Shown in pieces: positions 33,961-42,932 of a stretch of DNA of 64,000 nt. Position 1 is the first letter of the stretch. Each line of letters starts with the position of its first letter. The notes beneath the pieces are model-generated. The model made no database searches. It worked only from the letters and a program-made list of their open reading frames with translations, and was not told the origin of the DNA. The position numbers and the translations under genes were made by a program. The stretch is from Clostridia bacterium (lineage in GTDB: Bacteria; Bacillota; Clostridia; Oscillospirales; UBA644): positions 1 to 64,000 of the forward strand of contig JAGASR010000032.1 in the NCBI GenBank assembly GCA_017621705.1, given 5' to 3'.

Positions 33961-36900
33961 TTATTCAAACATTTCAACGATCGGGCTTGCGAGAATACCC
34001 TGATCTTTGAGTTTGTATTCGTAGCACCAGCTGTCTCCGCCTTCGTGCCAATGTCCCGGACCGTACCATTTGCCTACAGTATTGCAGTTATGGACGGCTC
34101 CGAATGCGTTAAATCTCGTGCCGAAGAGTTTGTATGTCAAAGTATGCGTGCCTGCGCTTACGCGGCCGAGATTGAGTCTGTACGGATCAAAAGCGATAAC
34201 GCCTTTGTCTTCGCCGTCAAGAAATACTCTGATGAGAGCACCTTTATATTCGGAGATCTTGACTGTAAGTTCGCACTCGGGAGTTTCGATCTGTTCGGTA
34301 TATTCGATATTGCCTGTGTAGAACGGAAGATTCTGGTGGACAATAGAAGAATAACCGAGTTTTTCGGGAAGAGCATTGATCGATTTTTCGCATCCGATAA
34401 CTTTTACGCCGAATTCGCCGAGGAGGTAGCACCATTCGACTTTCGTGCGAACTCCGATCGGGGTGCGGATAAGAAGCGTATTTTCACCCATGACGATCTT
34501 CGGCAGAGCGATCTTTTCGATGGATTCGTCAACGAAATATCCGTAAATATCCTTGCCTGCTTTTTCGCCGTTAAGGATTATTTCGCAAAGCGGCGCATTT
34601 TCGATTGCAAGATACGCGCCTTCATATTCGATATCCGAATTGAATACAACTTTCAGATCAACGTAATGAGAAAGAATTTCCTGCGGTTCGACCCACGGCT
34701 GCGCTCCGGTATATTTGGGAATGCCTGCCATTTCGGTCGCCTTGATGCATATCTTGAGTATTTCTTCGTTTTCTTGCCAAGGTTCGTCGGAGAGGAGGTC
34801 TTTTGAGTCTACTCTCCAGTCCGCGCAGTCGATAAGGAATACATTCTGTTCGGAAAGATTGTAATTGACAAGTTTTTTGCAGTAATGAGAACCGATCTTT
34901 TTCTTTGCTTCGGGCATATTTGCAATAACGGACCTGTCGTACGGCAAGAGCTTGAGAAGAAGACTGTCGTATGTGTAGAAGTCTTTGTTGACTGTTGTCC
35001 AGCCGTTCTCGACAGAGTAGTCAGCGACAGTGACAGTTCCAAGGAGAGTATCATAAATCATCGGGGTGAATTCGCCTTTGATCTTGATCTTGCATTGTTT
35101 GGACTGATGGAATCCACCGTACTGATCGGCCGGTCTGCCGTTACAGATAAAGAGCCAGTCGCAATCGTTGTCTTTACGGTAGTTGTAGATATGTCTGTCG
35201 GAAATGTTACCGCTTGCTTCACGTATTTCAACGTTTCTGAAATCTTCAAGCGCACCGACGAGCTCGTCTTTCGAAATACCTATATTTACGGATTCCGCAA
35301 AGAGTTTTTTCGGAGCGTCGGATTCTACAGCATCGACGTATTTCGGGCAGTCACCCATGAAAATTACGGTACCGCCTGCTGCTTTGAATTTTTCGAGAGC
35401 GGAGAGGGTAGTGCTTCGGATAGTTTCCATCGCGGGAACGACCACAGCCTTATATTTCATCTTTCCAACGGTCATTTCGGCATTTTCAGCGCCGCCGAAC
35501 TGCTCCGGAAGAAGACTTTCGCTGATATAGTCAAAATCAAGTTGTGCAAAAAGGAGCCATTCGATAGTTGAGCTGAAATTACGTTCCATCTGACTGCGGA
35601 TAGAGTCAGTATTTTCTGCAGGACCCCAATGGAGCCAATAGCTTTCGATAGGATGAATTACCGCAATATCTACTTTCGGACGGCCTCTTGTCAGAGCTGT
35701 GTTGATACGTGCATAGTGATTTTCTATATACGGATATTCTTTATACCATGCGGACTGATAGAATATCGATGCAGGATAGTCTCTCTTTGCCTCTCCGTAC
35801 ATAGACATCCACGAAAGATGCGGAACACGGACGGTTACACCTAGAGCTGCCTGCCAGTCGCCCTGATGCTTGTGACCGCGGAAATCAAAATCCCAGCCCG
35901 TAACTCCGTAAAGCTCAGAAAGAACGCCTTCTCTTCCATATTGATGTGATGCTGATTGTGCTTGTTTTGCAGTTGTGTATTCGTGTCCGTCGCAGAGCAT
36001 ATCTATGCCGGGGAGCTGGAATTTGCGGTAAGAACGCATCGCTTCGCCGATCGCTGCAGTCTGAGAACGGAGAGTCGGTTCTTCCATCATATGACCGGTC
36101 ATTGAAATACCGTTCTTTTCGCACCATTCGCCGCAGTTGTCTGCAAAAGCTTCGGTAAAGAGCTGGCAAACGTAGTCGTGGAAACGGTAGCGGTTTACAG
36201 AGATCTTACCGTCGGGCAATTCCCAGAAAAGCTCGGGAATATGGATATCGAGAGCTTCTCCGAAGTTTTCTTTGTAAAGATCTTCAAGCCCGATTGTCCA
36301 GGGCATTGTTACATCGCTTTCGCTCTTTGCGAAAGAAAGATATCCTTTACGGCTGACCTGAGGTTCATCGGTAAATATAGCGGGGACGACGCCGTCAAAA
36401 TCTTTGCCGACAGCCTCTTTATATCTTTCATGAGTCGTATTTATAAAGCAGTTGATCGCTTCTTTTGAGATAGTATCGACATACGTCTGATAGTTATACC
36501 ATCCGGAAGGACGGTTAACGTCAATATATGCAAACCATTTATTGCCCTTTGCTTCCGCGTCTGCATCAATTATATCGTAAGACACCAGCTCGCCTTTATC
36601 GTTAAGAACGATATCGTAAACACGGAAAAGATACGTATCGCCCGTTTCGATGGCAGTCTGCTTATCGGGTATCTCGTTACGTTTGTCCTGACGGGACATT
36701 CTGATATATCTTGCTCTGTATTTCGGATTTTTTGTTACAAGACCGCCTGCGGCACCGGAGGGCCAACGGTCTTCGTCGTAAAGCCATGCGAGCGTATTTG
36801 TCTTTTTTGCCTCTTCTGCGCAGACTTTTATAAGATCCATGAATTCGTCGGAAAGATACGGGACGTCCATACCTGTACGGCTGTGTATGTGGTATCCGCC

Positions 36901-37056
36901 GAAGCCCATTTCTTTCAGATATCCGATCTGACGTTTGATGAGATCGGGCGTTACTTTGCAGTTCCATGCCCAGAAAGGAGCGCCTCTGTATTCCTCTGTC
37001 GGGTTAAGGAAAAGCTCTTGAGATAAAGTCTCGTTTTTATTCTTTTTGTAAAGCAT
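33961..37056 (-). CDS. GH106-like glycoside hydrolase (alpha-L-rhamnosidase type)
   Basis: About 1031 residues. The N-terminal stretch RGAPFWAWNCKVTPDLIKRQ, MGFGGYHIHSRTGM and LYDEDRWPSGAAGG are typical of the large TIM-barrel glycosidases grouped with GH106 rhamnosidases. A beta-sandwich ligand domain lies near the C-terminus (around 800-1030). No signal peptide, so it acts in the cytoplasm on imported glycans, perhaps rhamnose-containing pectin. Start: ATG at 37056; a TTG at 37062 has better spacing to AAAGGG and cannot be excluded. It has its own promoter. Confidence 0.72.
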   Translation of the reverse strand: MLYKKNKNETLSQELFLNPTEEYRGAPFWAWNCKVTPDLIKRQIGYLKEMGFGGYHIHSRTGMDVPYLSDEFMDLIKVCAEEAKKTNTLAWLYDEDRWPSGAAGGLVTKNPKYRARYIRMSRQDKRNEIPDKQTAIETGDTYLFRVYDIVLNDKGELVSYDIIDADAEAKGNKWFAYIDVNRPSGWYNYQTYVDTISKEAINCFINTTHERYKEAVGKDFDGVVPAIFTDEPQVSRKGYLSFAKSESDVTMPWTIGLEDLYKENFGEALDIHIPELFWELPDGKISVNRYRFHDYVCQLFTEAFADNCGEWCEKNGISMTGHMMEEPTLRSQTAAIGEAMRSYRKFQLPGIDMLCDGHEYTTAKQAQSASHQYGREGVLSELYGVTGWDFDFRGHKHQGDWQAALGVTVRVPHLSWMSMYGEAKRDYPASIFYQSAWYKEYPYIENHYARINTALTRGRPKVDIAVIHPIESYWLHWGPAENTDSIRSQMERNFSSTIEWLLFAQLDFDYISESLLPEQFGGAENAEMTVGKMKYKAVVVPAMETIRSTTLSALEKFKAAGGTVIFMGDCPKYVDAVESDAPKKLFAESVNIGISKDELVGALEDFRNVEIREASGNISDRHIYNYRKDNDCDWLFICNGRPADQYGGFHQSKQCKIKIKGEFTPMIYDTLLGTVTVADYSVENGWTTVNKDFYTYDSLLLKLLPYDRSVIANMPEAKKKIGSHYCKKLVNYNLSEQNVFLIDCADWRVDSKDLLSDEPWQENEEILKICIKATEMAGIPKYTGAQPWVEPQEILSHYVDLKVVFNSDIEYEGAYLAIENAPLCEIILNGEKAGKDIYGYFVDESIEKIALPKIVMGENTLLIRTPIGVRTKVEWCYLLGEFGVKVIGCEKSINALPEKLGYSSIVHQNLPFYTGNIEYTEQIETPECELTVKISEYKGALIRVFLDGEDKGVIAFDPYRLNLGRVSAGTHTLTYKLFGTRFNAFGAVHNCNTVGKWYGPGHWHEGGDSWCYEYKLKDQGILASPIVEMFE

Positions 37057-37096
37057 GATCAATCAATACCCTTTCGTATTAATTTATACTGTTATC

Positions 37097-37125
37097 ATTT
37101 TAGCACAAAAAAGATGTCGTGTCAA
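37097..37125 (-). promoter_or_regulatory. Promoter of the GH106-like gene
   Basis: Minus strand: TTGACA, 17 nt, TGC-TAAAAT. Confidence 0.8.
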
Positions 37126-37203
37126 TAAATGATCAAAAAAAATTCGTGCAAGAAAATAGGGGAGGGTGACGTAAATTGTCAACATATATTCATCAATTCT
37201 TCA

Positions 37204-37232
37204 TTGATTTTTTTGTGGGAATGAGATATAAT
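37204..37232 (+). promoter_or_regulatory. Promoter of the SLC13/ArsB-type transporter
   Basis: TTGATT, 17 nt, TATAAT. Confidence 0.65.
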
Positions 37233-37333
37233 TTTGCGGTGAGCGAAAATTTCAGGGATCGTTTTTTTTGACGTTTTTCCTGAATTTTAAACATATATCT
37301 TTACCGCAAAAAGCGGAGAAAATGGGGAAATTT

Positions 37334-38479
37334 ATGAATATAACTCGTCGTGCGCCGTCGCACGGTCTTCCGTCTCTGATCCCTGCTGCTGCAGGCTTTC
37401 TGAAGAATAATATCGTTCTTGTCGTAGCCGCTCTTGCCGCTGCAGTAACTTCTATCATCGTTCCGCCGGACAGTCAGTATCTTTCTTATTTCGATTTCAA
37501 GACACTTACCTGCCTTTTCTGCACTCTCGCAGTCGTATGTGCTCTTAAAAATATCAAATTCTTTACCACAATCGCAAAGAGCATAGTCAAGGCATCGGGT
37601 AATCTCAGAACCGCAGTCACCGCACTCGTTTTTATTACGTATTTCGGTTCGATGCTTATTGCGAACGATATGGCTCTTATAACTTTCCTGCCTCTCGGAT
37701 ATATCGTCCTTTCTTCAACGGGCAACGAAAAGCATATGCCTTTCGTTTTCATTCTCCAGAATATCGCCGCAAACCTTGGCGGTATGCTCACTCCGTTCGG
37801 TAACCCTCAAAACCTTTATCTTTATACGAATTTCTCTATCCCCACCATGGAATTCGTTATGATAATGCTCAAGCCCTTTATTGTTGCAACGATCCTTATT
37901 CTCGTTTGTTGCTTTACCGTTAAAAAAGATAAGATCGAACTTACCGAGAAAGTTGAAAACCGTCTTCCTGCCGCAAGAACCGCCATTTATATCGTTCTTT
38001 TTGCTCTTTCGATTGCGATCGTTTTCAATGTTATTCCTTATCTTCTCGGTCTTGTTATCATCTTTGCGGCGCTCATGTTTATGGACAGAAAAGCACTTAC
38101 CGCCGTTGACTATTCCCTGCTTCTGACCTTTGTTTTCTTCTTTATTTTCGCAGGAAATATGGCTCGTATCCCCGAGATCAACGCACTTTTCTCTTTCCTT
38201 CTTTCGAAAAATACGCTTCTCGTGAGTGTTCTTTCCTGCCAGTTTATCAGTAACGTTCCTTCCGCAGTTCTTCTTTCTCAATTTACCGGAAATTACGCCG
38301 ATCTTCTTGTCGGTGTCAATATCGGCGGTACGGGAACGCTTATTGCTTCTCTTGCAAGTCTTATCACTTTCAAGGAATATCTTAGTCACAACCCCGGCTG
38401 TGCGCTGAGCTATATCCTTAAATTTACAGCATTCAACTTCGGCTTCCTCGCAGTTCTCGTTGTTGTCTGTCTTATCTGA
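37334..38479 (+). CDS. SLC13/ArsB-type anion or citrate permease
   Basis: About 381 residues with some ten to eleven membrane helices. Two repeated halves show the ion-transporter superfamily hairpins: SMLIANDMALITFLPLG and FGNPQNLYLYTNF in the first half, FISNVPSAVLLSQF and GGTGTLIASLASLI in the second. The re-entrant N-D/N-P motifs are those of SLC13, ArsB and CitMHS carriers. It likely moves dicarboxylates, citrate or another anion with Na+ or H+. Alternative starts: ATG at 37322 or a frame open to 37268; 37334 fits a GGGG site with 6-nt spacing. Confidence 0.82.
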   Translation: MNITRRAPSHGLPSLIPAAAGFLKNNIVLVVAALAAAVTSIIVPPDSQYLSYFDFKTLTCLFCTLAVVCALKNIKFFTTIAKSIVKASGNLRTAVTALVFITYFGSMLIANDMALITFLPLGYIVLSSTGNEKHMPFVFILQNIAANLGGMLTPFGNPQNLYLYTNFSIPTMEFVMIMLKPFIVATILILVCCFTVKKDKIELTEKVENRLPAARTAIYIVLFALSIAIVFNVIPYLLGLVIIFAALMFMDRKALTAVDYSLLLTFVFFFIFAGNMARIPEINALFSFLLSKNTLLVSVLSCQFISNVPSAVLLSQFTGNYADLLVGVNIGGTGTLIASLASLITFKEYLSHNPGCALSYILKFTAFNFGFLAVLVVVCLI

Positions 38480-38495
38480 TTGGATAAACAAAATG

Positions 38496-38531
38496 AATAT
38501 CCCACCGTTATTTTACGGTGGGATATTTTAT
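38496..38531 (+). terminator. Terminator of the transporter gene
   Basis: AATATCCCACCGT pairs with ACGGTGGGATATT around a 6-nt loop, then TTATTATT. Confidence 0.88.
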
Positions 38532-38764
38532 TATTCAATTATAATCTTATTTAAATAAAGGAGGCTAACTTAATGAAAAATTAAATCTAACATCCATGCG
38601 ATCTTTAATCGCTAATGATTTTTATATTATTCTTTTCAATAATTATCAAAATCTGTTTTTCTATTCTGTTTTTATATATGTCAACTAAATTGTCCATCTG
38701 TATGACTTGTTTTTAATTTGCCTTTAGTTACGCCGAACAGGGGAGCCGTTATTTGTCTTTTTAT

Positions 38765-38780
38765 CTTTTTCGTGACCGTT
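38765..38780. repeat. 16-nt direct repeat inside the ncRNA, copy 1
   Basis: CTTTTTCGTGACCGTT on the plus strand; identical to 38927-38942. Confidence 0.85.
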
Positions 38781-38926
38781 TTCCACAGTCTATGAAAGAT
38801 ATATTCGACTTTCAGATTTTTGAAGACCGTCGCCTCTGATTGGCGTTCGCTCTTTGATCAAGTTGGGTTTTGATCATATCTTTTGGCTTAAAGTACTATT
38901 AAATCTCCTGATATTATCAGCGGAAA

Positions 38927-38942
38927 CTTTTTCGTGACCGTT
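38927..38942. repeat. 16-nt direct repeat inside the ncRNA, copy 2
   Basis: Identical to 38765-38780, 162 bp away. Neither lies in a coding frame; it may be a repeated structural or binding module. Confidence 0.85.
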
Positions 38943-39342
38943 CCGACTTATAGCCTGATTGCTTTCTCGTATTCTACGAGCAGGGAAGTATGCGAATACG
39001 GCAACTTAAAAAGTCTTAACAGATACATTGCGGATCTTGTTAACTCTTTCACCGAAAACTTGATCCTTATCTTCAGTTGGTCGATTCTTCTTTTCGAGAG
39101 ACCTTTTCTCCCCGGCCAATAACATTTATCAACGAGTGATATTGATCTGAGAGAAAAGATCCCTCGAAAAGTTTATGGTCTCATCGTTCATGGGTCTAAT
39201 CCCTCCCTTTCCGAGTAATAATTTGGAATTGCGATTCTACAGTCGAGCCTCAAACTTATTAAAAGTTTTCGTCTTTGGTGAGGCGTTATTAATACAAGTT
39301 TCGTTACTGTATATCTCTTTTCCTTGTCTCTTTTATGGCTAT

Positions 39343-39371
39343 ATTGTATCACAAATAAGTCGTCTTGTCAA
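39343..39371 (-). promoter_or_regulatory. Consensus promoter of the candidate ncRNA
   Basis: Minus strand: TTGACA (39366-39371), 17 nt, TGA-TACAAT (39343-39348). It reads away from helD and into the gene-free region, with no ORF of reasonable size downstream. Confidence 0.85.
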
Positions 39372-39473
39372 TAGGCAAAATAAACAAAACATTCCCTTTT
39401 CTTTATATATTTTTATATACAAAATCAATAAAATAAACAGTATATCGATAATGATATACTGTTTAACACCTTT

Positions 39474-41726
39474 TTAGTTGTTTTCGAAGATCGTGAGCTT
39501 ATGGAGTGCGCGAGAGCAAGCGACGTAAAGTAACTGTTTTTCTTCGCTGCTGTCGGAAAATTCGTTCTTATCGGGGATAATAACGCCGTCAAATTCAAGA
39601 CCTTTTGTCAGATAAACGGGAAGAACATACGTTTTTCCGGGGACGATGACGGAATTGTTTTTGATATATTTTGCGTCAACCCCCATATCTTTGAGCATTG
39701 CGTAGATCTCTTTTGCGCGTTCTTCGTTTCGGCAGATAACTGCGTTGGAGAAAAGACCGCTCTTTCGAAGCGCCGTTAATTTATCTGCGATGGATATTGA
39801 AAGATCGTCGGTTTTTACAAATTCGGGTTCGTCGCCGTGGCGGTCAAGATATTCAGCAGCGATCGGGTCTTTTTTGAATTGATTGATAAAATTATTGATC
39901 TCAACGGTCGAACGGTAACTCTTCTTGAGATTGAATACCCTTACGTTCTTTGCCGGAATATATTTTTCGATCTGCGCAATAGAGTCGAGGTGCGGAGTCA
40001 ATGCCTGGTTGACGTCGCCGAGGATCGTAAATCTTGCACCGTAACAGAGTTTTGCAAGGATCTTATAAATGATCGGCGGGTAGTCCTGCGCTTCGTCAAC
40101 AACGACCTGATTCATCTTGAACTGCTGGGGGATCTTTCCCGTAAGAAGGCTGATATAAACGATGCAGAGCATATCTTCGAAGTTCAGATGGCCTGTTTTA
40201 CGGGTTGCAACTGTCTTTTCGTATTCTTCGGGGGAGTATTCTCTGAGCGCGTTGAAATAGAGATCCGTCGCATCAACGGAGAACATTCCGTTTATCTCTT
40301 CTGTAAGTCTTGCGATATTGGCCGCCCAGAAACGGAGCTTTTCTTCGTTTATTTCATCTTCGGAAAACTGCTGAGCCGCATTTGCCGCCTGTTTTCTGAA
40401 TTTGGAAACGAATTCGGCGAGTTTTCTTTCTTTGAATCCGCCTTCATTCTCGATAAAGTCGAGAGTTTTTCCGAGGATCTTATTTTTTCTGATCTCACTG
40501 CTGTAACCCTTAAAATCTTCGTAGAATGCCTTGCGGAGCTTCTTTTCGGAAAGAACGACTTCTCCGATAAATTTCACATCGTGGAAAGATGCGTTGCTGA
40601 TATGATCTTCAAGATATTTTTCAAGGAATGAAGAAAATTCTTCTGAGCCTTTGAGCTTGATTGAAGCAAATCTGTCGGGATATTTTCTTACGGCTTCGTT
40701 CTGCTCCGTGAGATTACGGAAGAACATATCGTCCTGCGTCGGAACGTAATCGACTTTGTATCTTTCTGATGCGCCGTTTTCGTCGTCATCTTCGCCTTCA
40801 ATCTCGGCTTCTTTTTGTTTTTTCAGCTTATCTTCTGCAGTTTCGGGGAAAAGAAGACGGTCAAAAAAGTCGTAAAAATCAGTCTGGACGACTTTATCTT
40901 CACCGAGTTCGGGAAGAACGTCTGCAATATATGAGCTGAAAACACCGTTCGGAGAAAATATTATTATATTGCCCGAGTTGAGCGAATTTCTGTGTTTGTA
41001 AAGAAGATACGCAAGTCTGTGAAGCGCGATCGAAGTCTTACCGCTTCCCGCAACGCCTTGAACGAGCAGTAAATCGCCCGAAAGATCTCTGATTATCGCA
41101 TTCTGCTCTTTCTGGATCGTTGTGATGATCGTCTTGAGCTTGAGGTCGGCAGTCTTTCCGAGCTCTTCCTGTAAAACGCTGTCGTCAATTGCGATATCGC
41201 TGTCAAACATAAATTCGAGCTTCGAATTTTTGATCTTGAACTGTCTTCTCAACGTCAGATCGACGTTTATATCTCCGTACTGTGTTTTATAAAACGTCTT
41301 GCCGAGAGGCGAATCGTAATACATCGAGCTTATGTCCGCGCGCCAGTCACAAACCAGAACGTCCGCGCCGTCAATAAGCGAAAGATAGCCGATATAGATG
41401 CTTTCTTCTTCCTTTGAGCCTTCTTCGATGAAATCGAGGCGTGCAAAGTACGGTGATGCCCTCATTTTTTCGAGCATTTTCAAGCGTTTTTTGAAATCGT
41501 AATAACGGTTGACTTCTGCCGATTCCGTCATGGTGATCTGCGTAAGCTCGAAAAGATCGTGAGCGTTGTAGTCGCCGTGCATCTGGTCGTCCCACATTCT
41601 TCTTCGCATCTCTGCGATCTGGTTTTTTATGTCGGCAGATGTGTTTTCAAACTCCTGCTCCATATTATCGATCTTAGTTATAACTGAGGCAAGATATTTT
41701 TTTTCAGATGAAAGACTTTTGTCCAT
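39474..41726 (-). CDS. helD: HelD-type RNA polymerase recycling helicase
   Basis: 750 residues. A long coiled-coil N-terminus (residues 1-70) is followed by a UvrD-like superfamily 1 core with GVAGSGKTSIALHRLAYLL (Walker A), VVDEAQDYP (Walker B) and the late motif TKGLEFDGVIIP. The N-terminal arm and inserted middle domain mark it as HelD, which strips stalled RNA polymerase from DNA in Gram-positive bacteria. Preceded by GGAG. It lies downstream of pyrB, behind pyrB's terminator. Confidence 0.88.
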   Translation of the reverse strand: MDKSLSSEKKYLASVITKIDNMEQEFENTSADIKNQIAEMRRRMWDDQMHGDYNAHDLFELTQITMTESAEVNRYYDFKKRLKMLEKMRASPYFARLDFIEEGSKEEESIYIGYLSLIDGADVLVCDWRADISSMYYDSPLGKTFYKTQYGDINVDLTLRRQFKIKNSKLEFMFDSDIAIDDSVLQEELGKTADLKLKTIITTIQKEQNAIIRDLSGDLLLVQGVAGSGKTSIALHRLAYLLYKHRNSLNSGNIIIFSPNGVFSSYIADVLPELGEDKVVQTDFYDFFDRLLFPETAEDKLKKQKEAEIEGEDDDENGASERYKVDYVPTQDDMFFRNLTEQNEAVRKYPDRFASIKLKGSEEFSSFLEKYLEDHISNASFHDVKFIGEVVLSEKKLRKAFYEDFKGYSSEIRKNKILGKTLDFIENEGGFKERKLAEFVSKFRKQAANAAQQFSEDEINEEKLRFWAANIARLTEEINGMFSVDATDLYFNALREYSPEEYEKTVATRKTGHLNFEDMLCIVYISLLTGKIPQQFKMNQVVVDEAQDYPPIIYKILAKLCYGARFTILGDVNQALTPHLDSIAQIEKYIPAKNVRVFNLKKSYRSTVEINNFINQFKKDPIAAEYLDRHGDEPEFVKTDDLSISIADKLTALRKSGLFSNAVICRNEERAKEIYAMLKDMGVDAKYIKNNSVIVPGKTYVLPVYLTKGLEFDGVIIPDKNEFSDSSEEKQLLYVACSRALHKLTIFENN

Positions 41727-41754
41727 TTGTTCTCCGTAAATAAAGTTTATCAGG

Positions 41755-41800
41755 TAAAAATACGGAAATTACGTCCGTTTGAACCGAGCGTAATTTCCGG
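41755..41800 (-). terminator. Terminator of pyrB
   Basis: Minus strand: GGAAATTACG pairs with CGTAATTTCC around a 15-nt loop, then GTATTTTTA. Confidence 0.75.
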
Positions 41801-41814
41801 TTTCGATTTAATTA

Positions 41815-42900
41815 TCAGTCAATTTTAGTGTCGCAGTACATACAAGCGGTTCCGCCGTCGGGAGTTTTGTATGTAAGAAGCGGCAGGTATTTTTCGGTCT
41901 TCGTTATGCAGACGTGGTTTTTACATTTCTGCTCTCTGGGAAGATCCATGTATTTTTCGATATCTGCGGTTGTTTCTTCGCCTTCACGAGCTTCGAGCAT
42001 TTTTACGATGAGCGCCATTCTGACGTAGAGACCGTTCTGTACTTGTTTGAAATACATTGCTCTGCTATCGTAGTCAACTTCTTCGGTGATCTCGTCAACA
42101 CGGGGCAGAGGATGAAGAACGATCGTGTCGGGCTTCGACATATTCAGCTTTTCTTTATCGAGAATATAGCGGCCGCTCTGTTCTTTATACTGTTCTTCGG
42201 TTGCAAAACGTTCTTTCTGAATTCTTGTCATGTAAAGAACGTCGAGCTTGTCTATGCAATCTTCAAGAGAAGTTACTTCATAAACGGTGTTTCCGTTCTC
42301 TCTGAGCTGCTCGATTATATGTTTCTGCAGCGCGAGCTCTTCGGTGGAAATGAGGTAGTATGTGTTCTTTCCGAGAGTATTGAGCGCGCGGAGAAGAGAG
42401 TGTACGGTTCTGCCGTTTTTAAGGTCGCCGCAAAGACCGACAGTCAGACCGGAAAGAGTTTCTTTGTTCTGTCTGATCGTAAAAAGGTCTATAAGAGTCT
42501 GCGTTGGGTGGAAATGACCGCCGTCGCCCGCATTAATAAGCGGACGTGTCGAGAATACAGAAGCCGCGAGTGCGGAACCTTCCTGCGGATGTCTCATTGC
42601 TATTATGTCTGCGTAGCACGAAATTATTGTGATGGTGTCTTTGAGATTTTCTCCCTTTGATACGGAAGAGTTTGCCGGATTGTCAAATCCGATTACGTTT
42701 CCGCCGAGACGGAGCATTGCGGTCTGGAATGAAAGCATGGTTCTTGTCGAAGGCTCGTAAAAGAGCGTGGCAAGGATTTTGCCTTTACAAACTTCGGAAT
42801 ATTTTGCAGGATCTTTTTTGATATCCGCTGCGAGAGTATATATTCCGTCCCATTCTTCTTTGGTAAGTTCATTGAAATCTACAAGATGACGAAGCGACAT
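41815..42900 (-). CDS. pyrB: Aspartate carbamoyltransferase with fused zinc tail
   Basis: 361 residues. The catalytic chain is complete: EPSTRTMLSF (carbamoyl-phosphate loop), HPQEGSA and HPLPRVDEI. It catalyses the committed step of pyrimidine synthesis. An extra C-terminal tail of about 55 residues carries KCKNHVC and CMYC, giving C-x4-C-x21-C-x2-C, close to the zinc site of the regulatory chain PyrI (C-x4-C-x22-C-x2-C). The nucleotide-binding half of PyrI is absent. No other pyr gene is near. It lies 32 nt after ylbJ, with AAGGAG, and may be co-transcribed with it. Confidence 0.93.
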   Translation of the reverse strand: MSLRHLVDFNELTKEEWDGIYTLAADIKKDPAKYSEVCKGKILATLFYEPSTRTMLSFQTAMLRLGGNVIGFDNPANSSVSKGENLKDTITIISCYADIIAMRHPQEGSALAASVFSTRPLINAGDGGHFHPTQTLIDLFTIRQNKETLSGLTVGLCGDLKNGRTVHSLLRALNTLGKNTYYLISTEELALQKHIIEQLRENGNTVYEVTSLEDCIDKLDVLYMTRIQKERFATEEQYKEQSGRYILDKEKLNMSKPDTIVLHPLPRVDEITEEVDYDSRAMYFKQVQNGLYVRMALIVKMLEAREGEETTADIEKYMDLPREQKCKNHVCITKTEKYLPLLTYKTPDGGTACMYCDTKID

Positions 42901-42932
42901 TTTTATGATCTCCTTTCATTGACCCCTTGATT

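Larger units (their letters stand above)
38700..39336 (-). ncRNA. Candidate large structured non-coding RNA
   Basis: A 940-bp stretch (38532-39473) with no substantial ORF but a consensus minus-strand promoter at its right end. The predicted transcript has many perfect helices: 39238-39243 with 39306-39311; 39247-39252 with 39279-39284, enclosing 39252-39257 with 39263-39268; a 9+8 bp helix joining 39090-39110 with 39151-39171; 38968-38974 with 38994-39000; 38908-38912 with 38916-38920; 38855-38861 with 38870-38876; and 38831-38834 with 38842-38845. A 16-nt motif is repeated (38765-38780, 38927-38942). Size and style recall ROOL, GOLLD or OLE RNAs, but I cannot assign a class. The 3' end is uncertain. 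Confidence 0.6.

Noticed and set aside
33943..34806. 287-codon plus-strand frame
   Set aside because: Shadow of the GH106-like gene; biased toward Phe, Ala and Asp as expected from the opposite strand's codons.
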